This document shows, piece after piece, positions 19,387 through 28,458 of a stretch of DNA of 64,000 nt. A program made the translations under genes and the position numbers. Position 1 is the stretch's first letter. Each line of letters opens with the position of its first letter. Source of the stretch: Corynebacterium breve. GTDB lineage: Bacteria > Actinomycetota > Actinomycetes > Mycobacteriales > Mycobacteriaceae. The notes under the pieces are model-generated. The model was not told the origin of the DNA and did not search any database. It worked only from the letters and a program-made list of their open reading frames with translations. The DNA lies in assembly GCF_030252165.1 (NCBI RefSeq), contig NZ_CP126969.1, forward strand, positions 1,550,001-1,614,000, written 5' to 3'.

Positions 19387-20484
19387 TTAAGCGTTCTGGT
19401 TGTTGTCCACGCCAGCGCCATCTTCACGGGAGCCGGTGCGGTCAGTGACAAACGGGTGGGTGGAAGTTGCGTATGGAGCCTGGCCGATTTCCTTGAGTGC
19501 CTCTGCATTGGAAGCCTCTGGGTTGGCATCGCGGTATTCCATGTAGGCAGTGAAGTCCTCGCGCGGAACAACACGCAGCTCGAAGTTCATCATTGCATGG
19601 TAGGTACCGCACATCTCAGCACAGCGGCCAACGAACGCGCCCTCTTCATCGATGGACTCAACCTGGAAGCTGCGCTGCTGCTGGTTGGTCTCTGGGTGAG
19701 CGTAAGCATCGCGCTTGAACAAGAACTCAGGAACCCAGAAAGAGTGGGATACGTCTCCGGACGCTAGACGGAACTCGATCGGAGTGTCCACTGGAAGGAC
19801 CAGGACTGGTACCTCCTCGGAAGTACCGATGGTTTCGATCTGGTTGAAGTTCAAGTAGGACTGGTCACCCTTGGAAGAACCGTGAATTGGGTTCGGGTTC
19901 TTAACCTGCTCCGGGTCGTCGAGTTTGGTCGCGTCGGCAATTGCCTGACGCTCTTCATCAACACCAACATAATCTGCGCCACCAGGAGCCAGCTCACCGT
20001 TGACGTTTGCGTAGCCGAACTTCCAGTTCCACTGGAAAGCGGTGACATCAACGACAACCTCAGGGTTCTTGTCGTTAGCGATGACTTTCTGTTGGGTCTG
20101 GACAGTTCCGAAGAAGATGCCCATGACGATCAGAATTGGGACGATGGTCAGAACCAATTCCAATGGGATGTTGTACTGCAGCTGGTTCGGGAATTCACCT
20201 TCGCCACGCTTTTCCTTCGCCTTGCCATTCCAGCGGAAGATGGAGACCAAGAAGATGGCCCACATGATGATGCCGATAGTCCATGCAACAATCCAGATCC
20301 AGATCCAGAAGTTGTACATGCCCTGGCCCTCAGGGGTGATTGGGTCCGGCCAGCCCATGTCCAAGAAACTGGACACTGCCTCAGGCGGTGCCGTCTCACA
20401 GCCGGCGAGTGCAAAGCCTCCGAGGGCGATGGCACCTGCGACGCCGACTTTGCGCGCAATGCCACGGTTGTTTCGCTGTTCCAC
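19387..20484 (-). CDS. ctaC: Cytochrome c oxidase subunit II, lipoprotein precursor
   Basis: 365 residues from GTG 20484 (MEQRNNRGIARKVG), preceded by GGAAGG. A lipoprotein signal peptide ends in the lipobox FALAGC. Two membrane helices follow (MYNFWIWIWIVAWTIGIIMW; LELVLTIVPILIVMGIFF), then a cupredoxin domain. The CuA ligands are His in VSHSFWVPEF and the CAEMCGTYHAMM motif (two Cys, His, Met). The insertion of about 40 residues in the cupredoxin domain is typical of corynebacteria. It is divergent from ltsA across a 425-bp promoter region. Confidence 0.95.
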   Translation of the reverse strand: MEQRNNRGIARKVGVAGAIALGGFALAGCETAPPEAVSSFLDMGWPDPITPEGQGMYNFWIWIWIVAWTIGIIMWAIFLVSIFRWNGKAKEKRGEGEFPNQLQYNIPLELVLTIVPILIVMGIFFGTVQTQQKVIANDKNPEVVVDVTAFQWNWKFGYANVNGELAPGGADYVGVDEERQAIADATKLDDPEQVKNPNPIHGSSKGDQSYLNFNQIETIGTSEEVPVLVLPVDTPIEFRLASGDVSHSFWVPEFLFKRDAYAHPETNQQQRSFQVESIDEEGAFVGRCAEMCGTYHAMMNFELRVVPREDFTAYMEYRDANPEASNAEALKEIGQAPYATSTHPFVTDRTGSREDGAGVDNNQNA

Positions 20485-20909
20485 GTGTGTCTGCCTTCCT
20501 GTCCACACAAAAATTCCTCGGGCACGGCCCGAGCATTACTACCCCCTCAGGATAGTTCATTCGGTACCCCGTTTTAATTCGTATGGAACACCAAGCAGGT
20601 ATTTGCCGACCATAGAATCATGCCCATCACCTGCATAGCCATTGATTTGTCGCATTCACCCAGCATGTAAAGCGCAACCCCAAACCCACCCTGGTGACCC
20701 ACGCCACAGACACCTCTTCAAACTTCCACCAAAAGTTGCACCCCAATTGGGTACCAGCTAAAGATGGATCAAACATAACCGGCAGCGTGGCTCTTTCCGG
20801 TTGGTCAGAAAAGGGCACCGAGCTCTAAGGTGAGAGCATCTCACCGCGTACACTCGCCTGAAGAACTTTCTCTTCCGTACGCCTTATTAATTAGGAGCGA
20901 TTTTTACTC
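20485..20909. other. Divergent promoter region ctaC / ltsA
   Basis: About 425 bases without a gene, containing promoters for ctaC (leftward) and ltsA (rightward). A GlxR-like sequence GGTGACCCACGCCACA at 20693-20708 has two mismatches to the GlxR palindrome. A perfect 7-bp inverted repeat lies near ltsA. The ltsA ribosome site TTAGGAGCG is at the right end. Confidence 0.5.
20829..20845. promoter_or_regulatory. Perfect inverted repeat upstream of ltsA
   Basis: GGTGAGA-GCA-TCTCACC, seven-base arms with a three-base spacer, 65 bp before the ltsA start. The size and spacing resemble a repressor or activator operator. No regulator is assigned. Confidence 0.35.
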
Positions 20910-22831
20910 ATGTGTGGCCTTCTTGGAATGTTGACCAGCAGCGGCAATGCAGCGGACTTCGTCTCAGCTGTTGAGGACGGTCTCCCCTGCATGCGTCACC
21001 GTGGTCCGGACGCAGCCGGTACCTGGAACGACGACGACGTAGTCCTCGGCTTCAACCGCCTCGCCATCATCGACCTCGAGCACTCGCACCAGCCGCTTCG
21101 TTGGGGCCCAGAGGGCAATCCCGAGCGCTACGCGCTGACCTTCAATGGCGAGATCTACAACTTCATCGAATTGCGTGCTCAGCTCCAAGCAGCGGGCCAC
21201 GAGTTCCACACCTCGGGCGATTCAGAGACGATCGTCGTCGGCTACCACCACTGGGGCGAAGATGTCGTCGAGCATCTTCGTGGCATGTTCGCATTCGTCA
21301 TCTGGGATACCGAGACCAACACCATGTTTGTGGCGCGTGACCAGTTCGGCATTAAGCCTTTGTACTACGCGACCACCGACGCAGGCACTGTATTTGCATC
21401 CGAGAAGAAGTCGATCCTCGCAATGGCAGAAGCCATCGGTCTCGGCTTAGACCTTGACCAGCGAGCTATCGAGCATTACGTCGATCTGCAGTATGTACCT
21501 GAACCGGAATCTCTTCACGAAAACATTCGTCGCGTAGAGTCCGGCTGCACGGTTACGCTGAAGCCTGGTGGAGAGGTCGTTGCCAAGCGCTATTTCAAGC
21601 CGAACTTTGAAGTCACGCCTGTGCCGAAGGGCGGCGAGCAAGCGCTGTTCGATCGCATTGCACGGGTGCTTGAAGATTCAGTTGAAAAGCACATGCGCGC
21701 AGATGTCACAGTTGGTTCATTCTTGTCGGGTGGCATTGATTCCACTGCGATCGCAGCTCTGGCGAAGCGCCACAACCCAGACCTTTTGACGTTCACCACC
21801 GGTTTCGAGCGCGAAGGTTACTCCGAGGTCGACGTCGCAGCTGAGTCTGCTGAAGCCATCGGTGCCGAACACATCGTGAAGATTGTCAGCCCCGAGGAAT
21901 ACGCCAATGCTATTCCGAAAATCATGTGGTACCTCGACGACCCCGTGGCCGACCCTTCGCTGGTGCCGCTCTACTTCGTCGCACAGGAAGCACGCAAGCA
22001 CGTCAAGGTCGTGCTGTCGGGCGAGGGTGCCGACGAACTGTTTGGCGGCTACACCATCTACAAGGAACCGCTTTCCCTGGCTCCTTTGAGAAGATGCCTA
22101 CTCCCCTGTTGAAGGGCCTGAACAAGTTGGGTCAGGTTCTCCCCGACGGAATGAAGGGCAAGTCGCTCTTGGAGCGTGGCACCCAGCCGATGGAATCTCG
22201 CTACTACGGCAATGCGCGCTCTTTCAACTGGGAGCAACTTCAGCGCGTTTTGCCGTGGGCAAAGCCAGAGTGGGATCACCGCGAAGTCACCGCACCTATA
22301 TATGAAGTATCCAAGGACATGGATCCGGTCGCACGCATGCAGCACTTGGACCTGTTTACCTGGATGCGCGGCGATATCTTGGTCAAGGCCGACAAGATCA
22401 ACATGGCAAACTCTCTTGAGCTTCGCGTTCCGTTCTTGGACAAGGAAGTCTTCGAGGTTGCTCAATCGATTCCGCACGATCTGAAGATCGCCAATGGCAC
22501 GACCAAGTACGCGCTGCGCAAGGCGATGGAGCAAATCGTTCCGCCGCACGTCTTGCACCGCAAGAAGCTCGGATTCCCAGTACCGATGCGTCACTGGCTT
22601 GCAGGCGACGAATTGTTCGGCTGGGCCCAGGACACCATTAACGAGTCCGAAACCGACCACATCTTTGCCAAGGCCGAAGTCATGGAGATGCTCAAGGAAC
22701 ACCGTGACGGAGTAACTGATCACTCCCGTCGCATTTGGACCGTCCTTGCGTTCATGGTGTGGCACGGTATCTTCGTCGAAAAGCGAATCGATCCGCAGAT
22801 CGAAGAGAAGGATTACCCTGTAAAGCTCTAG
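20910..22831 (+). pseudogene. ltsA: Asparagine synthase (glutamine-hydrolysing) LtsA, interrupted by a frameshift
   Basis: Two abutting frames together encode a complete 640-residue LtsA/AsnB-type amidotransferase. The first frame (20910-22112) begins MCGLLGML, with the N-terminal glutaminase Cys2, and contains the synthetase ATP loop SFLSGGIDSTAIAAL and SGEGADELFGGY. The second frame resumes with FEKMPTPLLKG and runs to 22831. At about 22085-22088 the sequence CCTTTGAG needs one more base to read P-F/L-E-K, so a single base is missing. Related LtsA is needed for lysozyme resistance and normal cell-wall structure in C. glutamicum. Codon use stays normal on both sides, so the lesion is recent or a sequencing error. 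Confidence 0.88.
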
Positions 22832-22838
22832 TCACGTG

Positions 22839-22880
22839 AAATGGCCTGCGCCGGACAATCAAGTCCAGCGCAGGCCATTA
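22839..22880. terminator. Bidirectional terminator between ltsA and the HesB/IscA gene
   Basis: Inverted repeat AATGGCCTGCGC / GCGCAGGCCATT with a 15-17 base loop, located between convergent stops. Confidence 0.75.
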
Positions 22881-22892
22881 ATCTTTCGGGGA

Positions 22893-23237
22893 TTAGTTGA
22901 AGGAATCTCCGCAAGCGCAGGAGCCACCCGCGTTCGGGTTATCAATGGTGAAACCCTGTGCCTCGATGGTGTCGGAGAAATCGATGGTGGCACCGGTCAG
23001 GTACGGCACACTCATCTTGTCGACGACCAAGCGAACGCCGCCAACGACGTCTTCCTTGTCGCCGTCAAGCTCACGGTCATCAAAGTAGAGCTGGTAGCGC
23101 AGGCCAGCGCAGCCGCCTGGCTGAACAGCGATGCGCAGAGACAGGTCATCGCGACCCTCTTGGTCCAAAAGTGCCTTCGCCTTTGAAGCAGCGGCATCGG
23201 TGAGGATCACACCGGTAGAGGAGGTTGGTGCGGTCAT
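22893..23237 (-). CDS. A-type iron-sulfur carrier / HesB-IscA family protein
   Basis: 114 residues with the three conserved cysteines of A-type carriers: one in PGGCAGLRY and two in the C-terminal GSCACGDSF. It matches Rv2204c and its corynebacterial homologue beside asnB/ltsA. These proteins pass Fe-S clusters to target enzymes. In this neighbourhood possible clients include QcrA and LipA, though that is only inference. The start MTAPTSSTG follows a TAAGGAGACC ribosome site. It is divergent from the DUF3043 gene. Confidence 0.9.
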   Translation of the reverse strand: MTAPTSSTGVILTDAAASKAKALLDQEGRDDLSLRIAVQPGGCAGLRYQLYFDDRELDGDKEDVVGGVRLVVDKMSVPYLTGATIDFSDTIEAQGFTIDNPNAGGSCACGDSFN

Positions 23238-23432
23238 GAGGTCTCCTTAAACCTAGCGAAAAGTTCAAAATTAGGGCATGTTCCCTGTTTCGGAAAAGTG
23301 ACTCCTCCGAATCTTTCAACCATGGTAGACGAATTACTGTGGCTGTCATCTTTGGGGACATCTGCTTGGTGCAACAACCCACCCTCGACCCTTATTCCCG
23401 TTTTGCCACAAGATGCTTGTAGCCTATAAGAC

Positions 23433-24158
23433 GTGAAACTTCCTTGGCAGAAATCTGAAGATGCGCCTGAGCAGGACGCAACCAACGCTGCTTCGGGCTC
23501 GACGGCCGTATCCGCTGCTTCCGCTGATTCCGCTGATTCCCCAGAGCAGCAGAAGCTTCCCAAGGGCTACACGCCCCCAAAGGGCAAGCCAACTCCGAAG
23601 CGTCGCGAGCAAGAGATCGCGCGCGGAGTCGTCCGCGACCCAGACGCGTTGTCCAGCGCAGAGGCTGCGCAGCGCCACAAGGAACTGAAAAAGTCCATGT
23701 CCAAAGAGGAATGGAAAGAATACAAGCGCAAGAACCGTGAAGAGAACCGCGAGCGCAATCGCCAGGTTCAGGCACGCATGGATGCCGGCGACGAGCGCTA
23801 CCTGATGGACCGAGACCGCGGCGAGGTTCGTCGTTACGTACGCGACTGGGTAGATTCCAAGCGCCACGTGACCAACTGGGTCATGCCAATGGCACTAGTT
23901 CTGTTGGTCATCATGGTGCTTGGCCAGTGGTACCCAGTAGTGGCAAACATCGTCTCTTTCCTGACCCTGTTCCTGATTGCGGGAATGATCGCTGAGGGCA
24001 TCTTCATTGGCCGCGGCGCAAACAAGGCTGTACGCAAGAAGTTCCCAAACACCACCGAAGCCGGATTTGGCTTAGGCATGTACGCCTACAATCGCGCTAC
24101 CCAGCCGCGCAAGTGGCGCACCCCGAAGCCACAGGTTGAAATCGGCGACACTGTCTAA
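23433..24158 (+). CDS. DUF3043 family membrane protein
   Basis: 241 residues from GTG (MKLPWQKSEDAPEQD). The N-terminal 140 residues are hydrophilic and highly charged, with an Ala/Ser-rich stretch and a basic-acidic helix (MSKEEWKEYKRKNREENRER). Two adjacent membrane helices follow (VMPMALVLLVIMVLGQW; VANIVSFLTLFLIAGMIAEG). The conserved tail carries FPNTTEAGFGLGMYAYNRA. It corresponds to Rv2203 and its actinobacterial relatives, always near asnB/ltsA and the HesB gene. The function is unknown. The cytoplasmic charged domain suggests protein or nucleic-acid contact at the membrane, but this is speculation. Confidence 0.82.
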   Translation: MKLPWQKSEDAPEQDATNAASGSTAVSAASADSADSPEQQKLPKGYTPPKGKPTPKRREQEIARGVVRDPDALSSAEAAQRHKELKKSMSKEEWKEYKRKNREENRERNRQVQARMDAGDERYLMDRDRGEVRRYVRDWVDSKRHVTNWVMPMALVLLVIMVLGQWYPVVANIVSFLTLFLIAGMIAEGIFIGRGANKAVRKKFPNTTEAGFGLGMYAYNRATQPRKWRTPKPQVEIGDTV

Positions 24159-24221
24159 AACCGCCTAGGGTTATGCTTGACTCTGACCCTTTTTCTTTCA
24201 TGCTCTGGAGAGTGACCCACG

Positions 24222-25232
24222 GTGTTCGATACTATCTCCGTCCCTGATCAGGCGCTACGATCACGTGTTACTACCACCGTCATGGGCACTCCCCGCGGTC
24301 GTTCGTTCGGTCGCTTGATCGACACGGCAGCATGGATCGCCGCATGCCAAGGCAATGAGGCTCCCCGGCCCTTCTCTCAGGCCCGAACGCTCGTTGTCGC
24401 AGGCGATCACGGCATCGCCACGCGCGGGGTTTCAGTCTTCTCTCCCACCGATTCCGTAACGCAGGCAGAAGAGATCCTCGCAGGGGGCGGGCCAATCCAG
24501 ACCTGGGCGCGCATGGCAGGCAGCACGGTTCGGCTTATCGACGTCTCCCTCGACCACGAAGCCTGGGGCGGCGAGCGCGTCTCCCGTTCGTGTGGAGCCA
24601 TCGACGTTGAAGACGCCATGACACCGGAGCAGTTGCAGAGGGCGATCCTGATCGGCAAAGGATTGATCGATGCCGAGGTCGACGGGGGCGCTGACATCAT
24701 CATCCCTGCGGACCTAGGAGTAGGAAACACCACCGTTGCCGCCGCAGTTTTCGGCGCATTAACTCGCACCGAGCCCGTCGTCGCCGTGGGTCGCGGTTCG
24801 GGCATTGACGACGAGGCGTGGAAGACCAAAGTCGCGGTCGTCCGCGATGCCATGTTCCGCGTCCGCGACGTGCGCGACGACGTTTACCAAGTACTGACCA
24901 AGATCTCTTCACCGTGCTTTGTTGTCTTGACCAGCATGATCGCCCAAGCAGCCGTCCGGCGCACCCCTGTCATTATCGATGGTGCTTTTCCGGCAGTAGC
25001 CGCCTATGCCGCCGAGCGCCTGGCCCCCGGAACAAAGGAATGGCTCATCGCCGGCCAGCTCACCCCAGAACCGTGCCACTTGGTCAGCCTCCAGGCACTC
25101 GACCTCACTCCCCTCTTGGCGCTGGACATGTACACCGGCCAGGGCACGGGCGCTGTCGCCGCGCTGCCGCTGATCAACACTGCTGCCCAGCTCATCGCAG
25201 ACGAAATGGAAGCGGCCGGCGAGTCGTCGTAA
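24222..25232 (+). CDS. cobT: Nicotinate-nucleotide-dimethylbenzimidazole phosphoribosyltransferase
   Basis: 336 residues from GTG (MFDTISVPDQALRS). Family motifs visible are VVAGDHGIATRGVS, the GGGPI segment, ADLGVGNTTVAAAV, the catalytic-loop region VGRGSGIDDEAW, and a C-terminal LLALDMYTGQGTGA. It makes alpha-ribazole phosphate for the lower ligand of cobalamin. Elsewhere in Corynebacterium cobT usually sits with cobU and cobS; here it is directly followed by a terminator and ilvE, so those partners are absent from this site. Confidence 0.9.
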   Translation: MFDTISVPDQALRSRVTTTVMGTPRGRSFGRLIDTAAWIAACQGNEAPRPFSQARTLVVAGDHGIATRGVSVFSPTDSVTQAEEILAGGGPIQTWARMAGSTVRLIDVSLDHEAWGGERVSRSCGAIDVEDAMTPEQLQRAILIGKGLIDAEVDGGADIIIPADLGVGNTTVAAAVFGALTRTEPVVAVGRGSGIDDEAWKTKVAVVRDAMFRVRDVRDDVYQVLTKISSPCFVVLTSMIAQAAVRRTPVIIDGAFPAVAAYAAERLAPGTKEWLIAGQLTPEPCHLVSLQALDLTPLLALDMYTGQGTGAVAALPLINTAAQLIADEMEAAGESS

Positions 25233-25235
25233 AGC

Positions 25236-25270
25236 AAAAACTCCGCGGTGAGGGTGGCCGCGGAGTTTTC
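25236..25270. terminator. Bidirectional terminator between cobT and ilvE
   Basis: Perfect inverted repeat AAAACTCCGCGG / CCGCGGAGTTTT with a 9-base loop. It lies between convergent genes and has A- and T-runs on both sides. Confidence 0.88.
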
Positions 25271-25292
25271 TTTTGTCTCTTGAGTGCTTGGG

Positions 25293-26399
25293 TTAAGCCT
25301 GTACAAGCGTGTGCACCCAACCGTGGGTGTCTTTTACCTCGCCTCGCTGAACGCCGGTGAGGCGTTCTCGCATCGCCATGGTGATGTCGCCAGATTCGTT
25401 GTTGTTTACCTGGAACTCGCCGTGGTTGCTCAGCACGCGACCAACCGGCGTAATCACGGCAGCGGTGCCACAGGCCATCGCCTCGGTCATGGCGCCGGAC
25501 GTGGCGTCTGCTTCCCACTCTTCGGTGGAGATACGGCGTTCCTCGGTCTCGTAGCCCAGATCGCGCGCCACCTGCAGCAGAGAATCACGGGTAATGCCTG
25601 GCAGCAACGAGCCGGACAGCGCCGGGGTGACGATCTTCGCGTCCGCTCCCTCGCCATAGACGAACATGAGGTTCATGCCGCCCATTTCCTCGATGTACTT
25701 GTGCTCGATCGCATCCAACCACACAACCTGGTCGCAGCCCTTTTCCTCCGCCTGCGCCTGAGCGAGCAGTGAGGCCGCGTAGTTACCGGCAAACTTCGCA
25801 GCACCGGTGCCACCAGGAGCTGCGCGGACGTAATCTTCAGACAACCACACGCTGACGGGTTTCAGGCCACCCTTGAAATACGCGCCTGAAGGCGACGCGA
25901 TCACGCAGAAGCGGTAGGAATCTGCAGGTGAAACCCCGAGTGAGACCTCAGTGGAGATCATGAACGGACGCAGGTACAACGCTGCTTCGCTACCGGCGGC
26001 TGGGACCCAGGCCTGGTCGGCGTCGACAAGTAACCGCAGCGCCTCGATGAAGTCAGCCTCGGGAAGCTCTGGCATCGCCATACGTCGCGCGGAGTCCTGC
26101 AGACGGCGCGCGTTTTGCTCCGGGCGGAAAGTCGCGATAGAGCCATCTGGCTGGCGGTATGCCTTGAGTCCTTCGAAAATCGCCTGACCGTAGTGGAACA
26201 CGGTGGTCGCAGGGTCCATCGGCATGGCTTCGTAAGGGCGCAGACGCGCGTCGTGCCAGCCCTTTTCCTTGGTCCACTCAATGGTGATCATGTGATCGGT
26301 GAAGTTCTTGCCAAACTTCGGATCAGCCAGGATCGCATCGCGCTCCTGGTCGCTTGTAGGTGTATTGGTCAAATCGACCTGAAATTCAAGAGACGTCAT
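25293..26399 (-). CDS. ilvE: Branched-chain amino-acid aminotransferase
   Basis: 368-residue class IV PLP aminotransferase. The PLP lysine is in GTGAAKFAGNYAAS. The substrate-binding segments FHYGQAIFEGLKAYR and EMGGMNLMFVYG and the phosphate-binding TPALSGSLLPGITRDS are intact. It interconverts Leu/Ile/Val and their keto acids with 2-oxoglutarate/glutamate. The synteny (cobT, ilvE, pepA) matches Rv2207-Rv2213 and cg2418. It is divergent from the aminopeptidase gene across a 75-bp shared promoter region. Confidence 0.95.
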   Translation of the reverse strand: MTSLEFQVDLTNTPTSDQERDAILADPKFGKNFTDHMITIEWTKEKGWHDARLRPYEAMPMDPATTVFHYGQAIFEGLKAYRQPDGSIATFRPEQNARRLQDSARRMAMPELPEADFIEALRLLVDADQAWVPAAGSEAALYLRPFMISTEVSLGVSPADSYRFCVIASPSGAYFKGGLKPVSVWLSEDYVRAAPGGTGAAKFAGNYAASLLAQAQAEEKGCDQVVWLDAIEHKYIEEMGGMNLMFVYGEGADAKIVTPALSGSLLPGITRDSLLQVARDLGYETEERRISTEEWEADATSGAMTEAMACGTAAVITPVGRVLSNHGEFQVNNNESGDITMAMRERLTGVQRGEVKDTHGWVHTLVQA

Positions 26400-26474
26400 G
26401 ATCTACAACATACTCGCGCCCCGTTTGTGCTTGTCGATATGCTCGGAGATACATCTATCGAAAGGAATTGCCAG

Positions 26475-27929
26475 ATGAGCTTTACCCTGCCCGTGACCGG
26501 ACTCGTGCCCACCGTTTCATTCTCCACCAAGGCGCCCAAGCAATCCGACGCCCTGCTCGTGCCCGTGACCCAGGGCGATACCCTCGAAGTCCCGGTGACT
26601 TCACTGGTGCCCGCTGGCCTTTTTGAGGCGCTCGAGGCAGTCGGCGCCACCGGTAAACACGGAGAAATCACGCGCGTGCTTATCGACGACCAACTCGTCA
26701 TCGCTTTCGGTCTCGGCGACGCAGAAGAACTTTCCGACGACGACGTGCGCCGCGCAGTCGGCGTCCTCGCACGTTCGCTTCGAGGTGTTGAGACCGCTGC
26801 AATCTCGTGCGAATTTGGCGCAGGCGCTATTGTCGAAGGCCTGCTGCTCGGCGGATACTCCTACCCAGGCTTCAAGACCTCATCTTCGGAAGATTCTGCG
26901 CAGCCTGCGATCACTGTGGTTGGCGAGAAGGAAGACAAGGAGTTCTTCGTCGCCTCCGAAATCGTCGCCGAATCCGTCAACCTCGCCCGCGACTTGGTAA
27001 ACACCCCAGCAAACATGCTGTACCCAGAGGTCTACGCCGAATTCGTGCAAGGAGCTGTCAAGGGCACCGGGCTCAAGGTAGAGGTACTCGATGAGAAAGC
27101 CTTGGAGAAGGACGGCTACGGCGGACTGATCGCTGTGGGTAAGGGATCCGCTCGCCCGCCACGTTTGGTGCACGTTTCCTGGTCGCCACGCAAGGCATCC
27201 AAGAAGGTTGCACTAGTGGGCAAGGGCATTACTTTTGATACCGGCGGCATCTCCTTGAAGCCGCCAAGCAACATGGAAAACATGATCTCTGACATGGGTG
27301 GATCCGCCATGATGCTCGGTGCCACCCTCGCCGCGGCGCGCCTAGACATTCCCGTACGCATCGACACTTGGTTGTCCATGGCAGAAAACATGCCGTCCGG
27401 TACCGCAACCCACCCCGGCGACGTAATCACGCACTACGGCGGAAAGACGTCCGAGATCATCAACACCGATGCCGAAGGTCGCGTTGTGCTTGCCGACGCC
27501 CTCGCCCGCGCCTCCGAAGAGCAGCCCGACTATCTGATCGAGGCATCAACCCTGACTGGCGCACAATTGGTGGCACTGGGTGCGCGCACCGCTGGTGTCA
27601 TGGGCACTAACGAGCTGCGCGATCGCGTCGCCGAGCTCGCCCGCGATGCCGGTGAGCCTGCCTGGGCCATGCCGCTTCCAGAGGAAACCGCCGAGGATCT
27701 GAAGTCCCCTGTCGCCGACGTGCGCAACTCCCACAACTCACGCAATGCCGGCATGCTCGTTGCCGGCCGCTACATCGAGGCCTTTGTGGGCGAGGACATC
27801 GAGTGGGCCCACATCGACATCGCCGGGCCTACCTACAACACTTCCGCAGCCTTCGGCTACACCCCGAAGCGCGGTACCGGTTTCGGCGTACGTACCATTG
27901 TCGAGGTCCTGCGCGACTTCGCAGGCTAA
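26475..27929 (+). CDS. pepA: Leucyl aminopeptidase (M17 family)
   Basis: 484 residues from ATG 26475 (MSFTLPVTGLVPT) after GAAAGGAATTGCC. The C-terminal catalytic domain carries VGKGITFDTGGISLKP (metal-ligand Lys and Asp) and the M17 signature NTDAEGRVVLADAL. The N-terminal macro-like domain is more divergent. It is a two-metal exopeptidase that removes N-terminal residues, often Leu, in the cytoplasm. Homologues here are called pepA or pepB. A longer upstream frame runs through the ilvE promoter and was rejected. Confidence 0.94.
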   Translation: MSFTLPVTGLVPTVSFSTKAPKQSDALLVPVTQGDTLEVPVTSLVPAGLFEALEAVGATGKHGEITRVLIDDQLVIAFGLGDAEELSDDDVRRAVGVLARSLRGVETAAISCEFGAGAIVEGLLLGGYSYPGFKTSSSEDSAQPAITVVGEKEDKEFFVASEIVAESVNLARDLVNTPANMLYPEVYAEFVQGAVKGTGLKVEVLDEKALEKDGYGGLIAVGKGSARPPRLVHVSWSPRKASKKVALVGKGITFDTGGISLKPPSNMENMISDMGGSAMMLGATLAAARLDIPVRIDTWLSMAENMPSGTATHPGDVITHYGGKTSEIINTDAEGRVVLADALARASEEQPDYLIEASTLTGAQLVALGARTAGVMGTNELRDRVAELARDAGEPAWAMPLPEETAEDLKSPVADVRNSHNSRNAGMLVAGRYIEAFVGEDIEWAHIDIAGPTYNTSAAFGYTPKRGTGFGVRTIVEVLRDFAG

Positions 27930-27956
27930 TCGGATCCGTTATTGCTCAGTTTTGAG

Positions 27957-28359
27957 GCCTCGGCGAACAATGGCTGCCGTTTGTGGGCTCCGGGCCGGGG
28001 CTGGAGGGCGACAAACGGTCATGATTGTGCGCGGTGGGGTCGTCGGTAAGCCTCGGCGGACAATGGCTGCCGTTTGAGGGCTCCGAGCCGGGGCTGGTGG
28101 GCGACAAACGGTCATGATTGTGCGCGGTGGGGTCGTCGGTAAGCCTCGGCGGACAATGGCTGCCGTTTGTGGGCTCCGAGCCGGGGCTGGAGGGCGACAA
28201 ACGGTCATGATTGTGCGCGGTGGGGTCGTCGGTAAGCCTCGGCGGACAATGGCTGCCGTTTGAGGGCTCCGGGCCGGGGCTGGAGGGCGACAAACGGTCA
28301 TGATTGTGCGCGGTGGGGTCGTCGGTAAGCCTCGGCGGACAATGGCTGCCGTTTGAGGG
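27957..28359. repeat. 93-bp tandem repeat array (4.3 units)
   Basis: Units begin at 27957, 28050, 28143 and 28236, exactly 93 bp apart, and a 31-bp partial fifth unit begins at 28329. They differ at only four positions (unit positions 10, 28, 37 and 49). Each contains a dyad ACAAT-N5-CCGTTTG / CAAACGG-N5-ATTGT (unit positions 11-27 and 56-72) flanking a GC-rich centre, so each can form a hairpin. The near-identity implies recent expansion or homogenisation. Confidence 0.93.
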
Positions 28360-28387
28360 TCTCATAGCAGACTGCTGCCCCAGAGAA

Positions 28388-28424
28388 CGGTAGCGTTTGT
28401 ACGGTTCGGTACGCATCGCTACCG
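28388..28424. repeat. Inverted repeat downstream of the tandem array
   Basis: CGGTAGCG / CGCTACCG, perfect 8-base arms with a 21-base loop that itself contains TACGGTTCGGTA. It lies 35 bp before the AbiEi-like gene. It may be a regulatory element, or a degenerate relative of the repeat hairpins. Confidence 0.45.
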
Positions 28425-28458
28425 GGATAAACTCCGCGCCAGCACCGACAATCGGGTT

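Larger units (their letters stand above)
27930..28458. other. Non-coding region holding a tandem repeat array
   Basis: About 530 bases between pepA and the AbiEi-like gene, dominated by the 93-bp repeats. Because 93 is a multiple of three, several long frames run through it on both strands. They are repeats of a 31-residue nonsense motif without ribosome sites. Confidence 0.7.

Noticed and set aside
27957..28359. Possible CRISPR array
   Set aside because: Repeats are contiguous 93-bp units with no unique spacers and no cas genes nearby.
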